A model generated the notes under the pieces. That model was not told where the DNA came from, did not search any database, and saw only the letters and a program-made list of their open reading frames with translations. A DNA stretch of 64,000 nt, from the NCBI RefSeq assembly GCF_018531495.1, contig NZ_JAHDTI010000001.1, positions 496,001-560,000 of the forward strand. Reading direction: 5' to 3'. The position numbers and the translations under genes are program-made. Within the stretch, counting starts at the first letter, position 1; each line of letters opens with the position of its first letter. Source of the DNA: Nonomuraea sediminis (GTDB taxonomy: Bacteria > Actinomycetota > Actinomycetes > Streptosporangiales > Streptosporangiaceae). Shown piece after piece: positions 60,926 through 64,000 of this stretch.

Positions 60926-61430
60926 GATCTTGTACGGCAAGCCACCGCACTGGGCGTTTTGGTGATCCTGTACGGCAAGCCGCCCCACCGCCAACCACCG
61001 CACTCCGGCTGGGCCCTGTCCAGGGAGACGCTCCTCCGGTGATGCGCGTCGCCCGCCATAACGCCCCACGGGACCCGCCTGGGTGGTTTCCCCGGCACCC
61101 CCACGGCTCACCCCAGGCGCCGGGTCGGCGAGGAGGGGTACGGCGGAGCCCGGCGCCCAGTACGGCGGGAGGCGGGGGCCCAGTACGGCGGGGACTCGGT
61201 ACGGCAGAGCCCGGCGCCCGGTAGGGCGGGAGGCGGGGCCGGGGGGCCACGAGCACGGAGGACGTGGCGGCGGGCAAGGGGCACCGACTCGCCAGAAGCG
61301 CCGGGCGCGGGCCCTCAGCCGGAGTACGGCGGGCGGCCGGTGGCGGCGGCCTCGCCGTACAAGATGATCGTGAACGTCGGCGGGCGGCCGGCAGTGGCCT
61401 CGCCGCACAAGATGATCACGAAGGTCGGGG
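60926..61430. repeat. Repeat-rich intergenic region with direct and inverted copies
   Basis: The gap from 60925 to 61516 has no gene I can support. It holds an 18-base direct repeat (GATCTTGTACGGCAAGCC and one-mismatch copy GATCCTGTACGGCAAGCC, at 60926 and 60964), inverted relatives starting CTCGCCGTACAAGATGATC (61351) and CTCGCCGCACAAGATGATC (61399), and a 43-44-bp tandem unit at 61137-61180 and 61198-61240. GTACGGCGGGCGGCC occurs here (61324) and again at the window end (63968). It may be a small mosaic repeat family. Confidence 0.6.
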
Positions 61431-61516
61431 ACGTAAGAAGGTCGGGGTGCGAGACGTAATGGGCGGCGGTGGGAAGATCGTGGACTGTCGTACCGTATGG
61501 CGAGGAGGGATGTGAG

Positions 61517-62530
61517 GTGGGTGTGCGGCGGCCGACGATGACTGATGTGGCGCGTGAGGTCGGGGTGACGGCCAAGACCGTCTCGCGCGTGCTCAACAAC
61601 GAGGATCCCGTCGCCCCCGAGACGCGCGAGCGCGTCATGGAGGCCGTGCGCAAGCTCGGCTACCAGCCGAACCTCATGGCCAGGAACATGCGCGTCGGCG
61701 CCCGCGACGCGGCGATCGGGCTGGTCATCCCCGAGATGGGCAACCCGTTCTTCGGCACCGTGGCGGGCGGGATCGAGAGCGCGATCCGCGCCCGCGGGCT
61801 GACGCTGATTGTGGGGTCGTCGAGCGAGACGGCCGAGCTGGAGCAGTCGCTGATCGCCGCGTTCCTGGCCCGGCAGGTGAGCGCGCTGATGGTGGTGCCG
61901 TCGGCGGCCAGCGACCACCGCCACCTGCGGAGCGAGCGCCTGGCCGGGCTGCCGATCGTCTTCCTGGACCGGCCGGCCGTCGGGATGACCGCCGACTGCG
62001 TGGTGAGCGCCAACCGGGAGGGAGCCAGGGAAGGGGTGCGGCACCTGGTGTCCTTCGGGCACCGGCGGATCGGGTTCATCGGCGACCTGCCGGCGACGCT
62101 CTACACGCGGCGCGAACGCTTCCAGGGATACCGCGACGCGCTGGAGGAGGCGGGGATCGGCTTCGACAGGGCGCTGGTGGAGACGGGCCACGACCAGGAG
62201 GCGGCCAGGGAGGCGACGCTGCGGCTGCTGGCCCTCCCCGACCCGCCGACCGCCCTGTTCGCCGCCAACAACCTGGCCGCGATGGGCACGGTGCTCGGCC
62301 TGGCCGGCGCGGGGCGCAAGGACGTGGCACTGGTGGGCTACGACGACCTGCCGCTGGCGGAGGTCCTGGATCCGCCGCTCACGGTCGTGGCCCAGGACCC
62401 GGCCGCGCTGGGGGCCGCGGCGGCGGAGCTGGTGCTCGCGCGCCTGGCCGGCGACCGTTCCAGGGCCCACCGCACGCTCATCCCCACCCGCCTGGTCGTC
62501 CGCGGCTCCGGCGAGCTCCCGCCTCCCTGA
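61517..62530 (+). CDS. LacI family transcriptional regulator
   Basis: A 337-aa repressor. The N-terminal helix-turn-helix and hinge are TMTDVAREVGVTAKTVSRVL and YQPNLMARNMR, followed by a periplasmic-binding-protein-like sensor domain (IGLVIPEMGNPFFGTVAGGI, VALVGYDDLPLAEVL). The GTG at 61517 is chosen because AGGAGGG lies seven bases upstream. It is 592 bp downstream of the ATPase gene and probably binds the twin operators at 58109-58138 to control the fructose-like importer and PfkB kinase. Confidence 0.93.
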   Translation: MGVRRPTMTDVAREVGVTAKTVSRVLNNEDPVAPETRERVMEAVRKLGYQPNLMARNMRVGARDAAIGLVIPEMGNPFFGTVAGGIESAIRARGLTLIVGSSSETAELEQSLIAAFLARQVSALMVVPSAASDHRHLRSERLAGLPIVFLDRPAVGMTADCVVSANREGAREGVRHLVSFGHRRIGFIGDLPATLYTRRERFQGYRDALEEAGIGFDRALVETGHDQEAAREATLRLLALPDPPTALFAANNLAAMGTVLGLAGAGRKDVALVGYDDLPLAEVLDPPLTVVAQDPAALGAAAAELVLARLAGDRSRAHRTLIPTRLVVRGSGELPPP

Positions 62531-62540
62531 CGCGGCGCGG

Positions 62541-63209
62541 TCAGGAGACCGGCTGCGGGACGGGCAGGCGGTCGCGCGCGACCCGGACCGCCAAGGCCAC
62601 CATCCAGACGCTCCACCCGAGGTACCCCGCGAAGTTGACGGCGCCGGGAAACCCGAGCGGAACCAGCAGCCCCGTGGCGATGGCCAGGGCCGACCCGGCC
62701 CCGAGGGCGGTGAACCAGCGTGGCGTGCCGGTGAGGGCGCGCAGGACCAGCAGGGTCCACGCCGCGGTGAACAGGTAGCCGAGGGTCTCGCCGACGGCCA
62801 CCCCCAGGTAGTCGTTGAGCGCCGCGAAGACCGTCTCCGCGGTCCGCGGGTCGGCCGCGTGGGTCCGCGCGAGCGCCGGGACCGCGAACGGCCAGCGCAG
62901 CAGCCCGAGCAGCTGCACGAGCCCGGCGATCAGCCCGGCGTGCACCGCCAGCGTGGCGACCGGCCCCGGCGCGAGGCGGCGGCCGAGCAGGACGGCCGCG
63001 GGAATGAGCAGGCCTGCCCCGAGCGCGAGCAGCAGGAAGTATCCGCTGATCGCCCCCGCTCCGGCGGCGAAGCGCGCCAGCACCTCCCCCGACGGCCGGC
63101 CGAGCACCGCGGGGTAGTCGAAGCTCGCCCCGAGCCCTGCGAAGGCGGCGTTCGCGGCGACGACGCCGCCCGCCAGCGCTGTGACCAGGGCCCATTTCTC
63201 CAGACGCAT
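62541..63209 (-). CDS. DUF4386-like integral membrane protein
   Basis: A 222-aa protein with about six hydrophobic helices, beginning MRLEKWALVTALAGGVVAAN. Its length, the GAISGYFLLLALGAG segment and the NDYLGVAVGETLGYLF stretch fit DUF4386-type membrane proteins, whose function is unknown. It is divergent from a TetR regulator, and two overlapping palindromes between the two genes make it the probable TetR target. Its stop lies 10 bp from the LacI stop, converging. Confidence 0.82.
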   Translation of the reverse strand: MRLEKWALVTALAGGVVAANAAFAGLGASFDYPAVLGRPSGEVLARFAAGAGAISGYFLLLALGAGLLIPAAVLLGRRLAPGPVATLAVHAGLIAGLVQLLGLLRWPFAVPALARTHAADPRTAETVFAALNDYLGVAVGETLGYLFTAAWTLLVLRALTGTPRWFTALGAGSALAIATGLLVPLGFPGAVNFAGYLGWSVWMVALAVRVARDRLPVPQPVS

Positions 63210-63231
63210 GACACGCCCCTAACTCTGAACG

Positions 63232-63260
63232 GTGTTTAATATTAAACACTGTACAGTGTT
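63232..63260. promoter_or_regulatory. Two overlapping perfect palindromes, probable TetR operators
   Basis: GTGTTTAATATTAAACAC (63232-63249) and AACACTGTACAGTGTT (63245-63260) are both perfect palindromes and share five bases. They cover the TACAGT box before the TetR start and lie 23 bp upstream of the DUF4386-like gene. Confidence 0.78.
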
Positions 63261-63263
63261 CCC

Positions 63264-63932
63264 GTGGATTCGAAAAGGGGCCCCAAGCGGTCGGCCGATC
63301 CGAGGGCGGTGATCGAGGCGGCCCTCGATCTGGTGGACGGCGGCGGCCTCGCGGCGCTGACCATGCGCGCGCTCGCGGCCAAGGTCGGGCTGACGCCCGG
63401 CGCGCTCTACACCTACTTCCCCGATCGCGCGGCGATCGTGGCCGCGCTGGTCGACCGGCTGCTCGCCGAGGCCGACACCGCCGCGCTCCAGGACGCGAAC
63501 CGCTCCTGGGAGCAGCGCCTGACCGACTTCGCCCTCGGGCTGCGCCGCGTCCTGCTCGAGCATCCGGGGGCCGTGCCCGCGGTGCTCGCGGGCCCGTTCA
63601 CCGGCCCCGTCGCGCTCGAGGTCGGCGAGCGCATGCTCGAGGCGCTGGCCGAGGCGGGCCTGGACCCCGACGAGGCCGCCCGCGCCTCCTACACCGTGAT
63701 GATCTACGTGCTCGGCGCGATCGCGCTCGAGGCGGCCGAGATCGACCCCGCGGCCCCGGCCGCCTCCGAGGACGAGCGCGTCGCGGCCAGGCGGGCGGCC
63801 TTCGCCGAGCTGGACACCGGCGCCTACCCGCTCACCCACCGGGCCGCGGACACGATCGCCTCCTACACCTCCACCGGCCAGTTCGTCTGGGGACTGCGCC
63901 GGGTGCTGAAGGGGCTAGGGGACGGGGATTGA
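63264..63932 (+). CDS. TetR family transcriptional regulator
   Basis: A 222-aa repressor. Helix-turn-helix: ALAAKVGLTPGALYTYFPDR, after a short basic N-terminus (SKRGPKRSADPR). The C-terminal helical domain is unclassified but of TetR_C form. The start is GTG at 63264 with no ribosome-binding site and a TACAGT box six bases upstream, so the mRNA is probably leaderless. It should repress itself and the divergent DUF4386-like gene. Its last 18 bases overlap the end of a converging gene. Confidence 0.92.
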   Translation: MDSKRGPKRSADPRAVIEAALDLVDGGGLAALTMRALAAKVGLTPGALYTYFPDRAAIVAALVDRLLAEADTAALQDANRSWEQRLTDFALGLRRVLLEHPGAVPAVLAGPFTGPVALEVGERMLEALAEAGLDPDEAARASYTVMIYVLGAIALEAAEIDPAAPAASEDERVAARRAAFAELDTGAYPLTHRAADTIASYTSTGQFVWGLRRVLKGLGDGD

Positions 63933-64000
63933 CGTGGTCGGCAGGTTGTAGCCACGCAGGCGCAGGTACGGCGGGCGGCCCCCGAGATCGGCGGCGTCGT
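63915..64000 (-). CDS. 3' end of an unidentified gene (cut by window edge)
   Basis: On the minus strand the frame ending with TAG at 63915 gives DAADLGGRPPYLRLRGYNLP, then TTSIPVP and a stop. Third codon positions are almost all G or C and the residue mix looks like a real C-terminus. It overlaps the TetR 3' end by 18 bases. Only 27 codons are visible, so the product cannot be named. Confidence 0.45.
   Translation of the reverse strand, partial: DAADLGGRPPYLRLRGYNLPTTSIPVP

Overview
The window is high-GC actinomycete chromosome. Evidence is the very high GC at third codon positions, frequent GTG starts, ATGA/GTGA start-stop overlaps, several probable leaderless genes and a Streptomyces-type xylose isomerase. 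The gene content suits a Streptosporangiaceae/Nonomuraea-like soil organism, but that assignment is inference. I see no rRNA, tRNA, CRISPR array, transposase or phage module.

Left third (1-24.9 kb), minus strand. A ROK repressor is followed by a 13-gene, mostly overlapping operon (21866 down to 8010). It encodes an RbsABC-type sugar importer, a Gfo/Idh/MocA dehydrogenase, a sugar isomerase, a myo-inositol-phosphate-synthase-like enzyme, a UbiA prenyltransferase, a second TIM-barrel epimerase, EboA, TatD, EboE and phosphodiesterase proteins of an ebo-like metabolite-traffic cluster, and XylA. Beyond it lie a 1922-aa secreted ThuA/sorbosone-dehydrogenase/carbohydrate-binding protein, two small exported proteins and the start of a xylulokinase gene. 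The ROK gene has a close paralogue divergently transcribed from it, with a clear inverted-repeat operator between them. Together this looks like a sugar or cyclitol uptake and modification regulon.

Middle (25-34.4 kb). A small exported protein sits before an OmpR/HK two-component pair, followed by a membrane Ser/Thr kinase, a secreted triple-repeat protein, an ECF sigma factor with a probable membrane anti-sigma partner, and a Tat-exported PL8 polysaccharide lyase.

34.4-48.9 kb, minus strand. Five tightly coupled genes (gaps of 10 nt or less, most overlapping) encode an EEP-fold nuclease-like protein with complete catalytic motifs and four unusual beta-rich proteins of 1408, 1080, 1389 and 469 aa. 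None has an N-terminal signal peptide. Two carry tandem IPT/TIG-like repeats. I recognise no described system here, and it is the best candidate in the window for a new one.

Right third (49-64 kb). Single genes and small divergent pairs: an alpha/beta hydrolase under a nested inverted repeat, a duplicated-domain exported protein, a TTC38-like TPR protein, a PIG-L deacetylase, a 519-bp C-rich degenerate repeat region, a membrane protein, a stand-alone HATPase domain lacking its N-box Asn, an SDR/TetR pair with twin operators, an NTF2-like remnant in front of a phosphotransferase, and a second sugar regulon. That regulon has a PfkB kinase diverging from binding protein/permease/half-size ATPase with twin LacI operators, followed by a 592-bp repeat-rich gap and a LacI regulator. 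A DUF4386-like/TetR pair with two overlapping palindromes ends the window, plus the 3' end of one more minus-strand gene.
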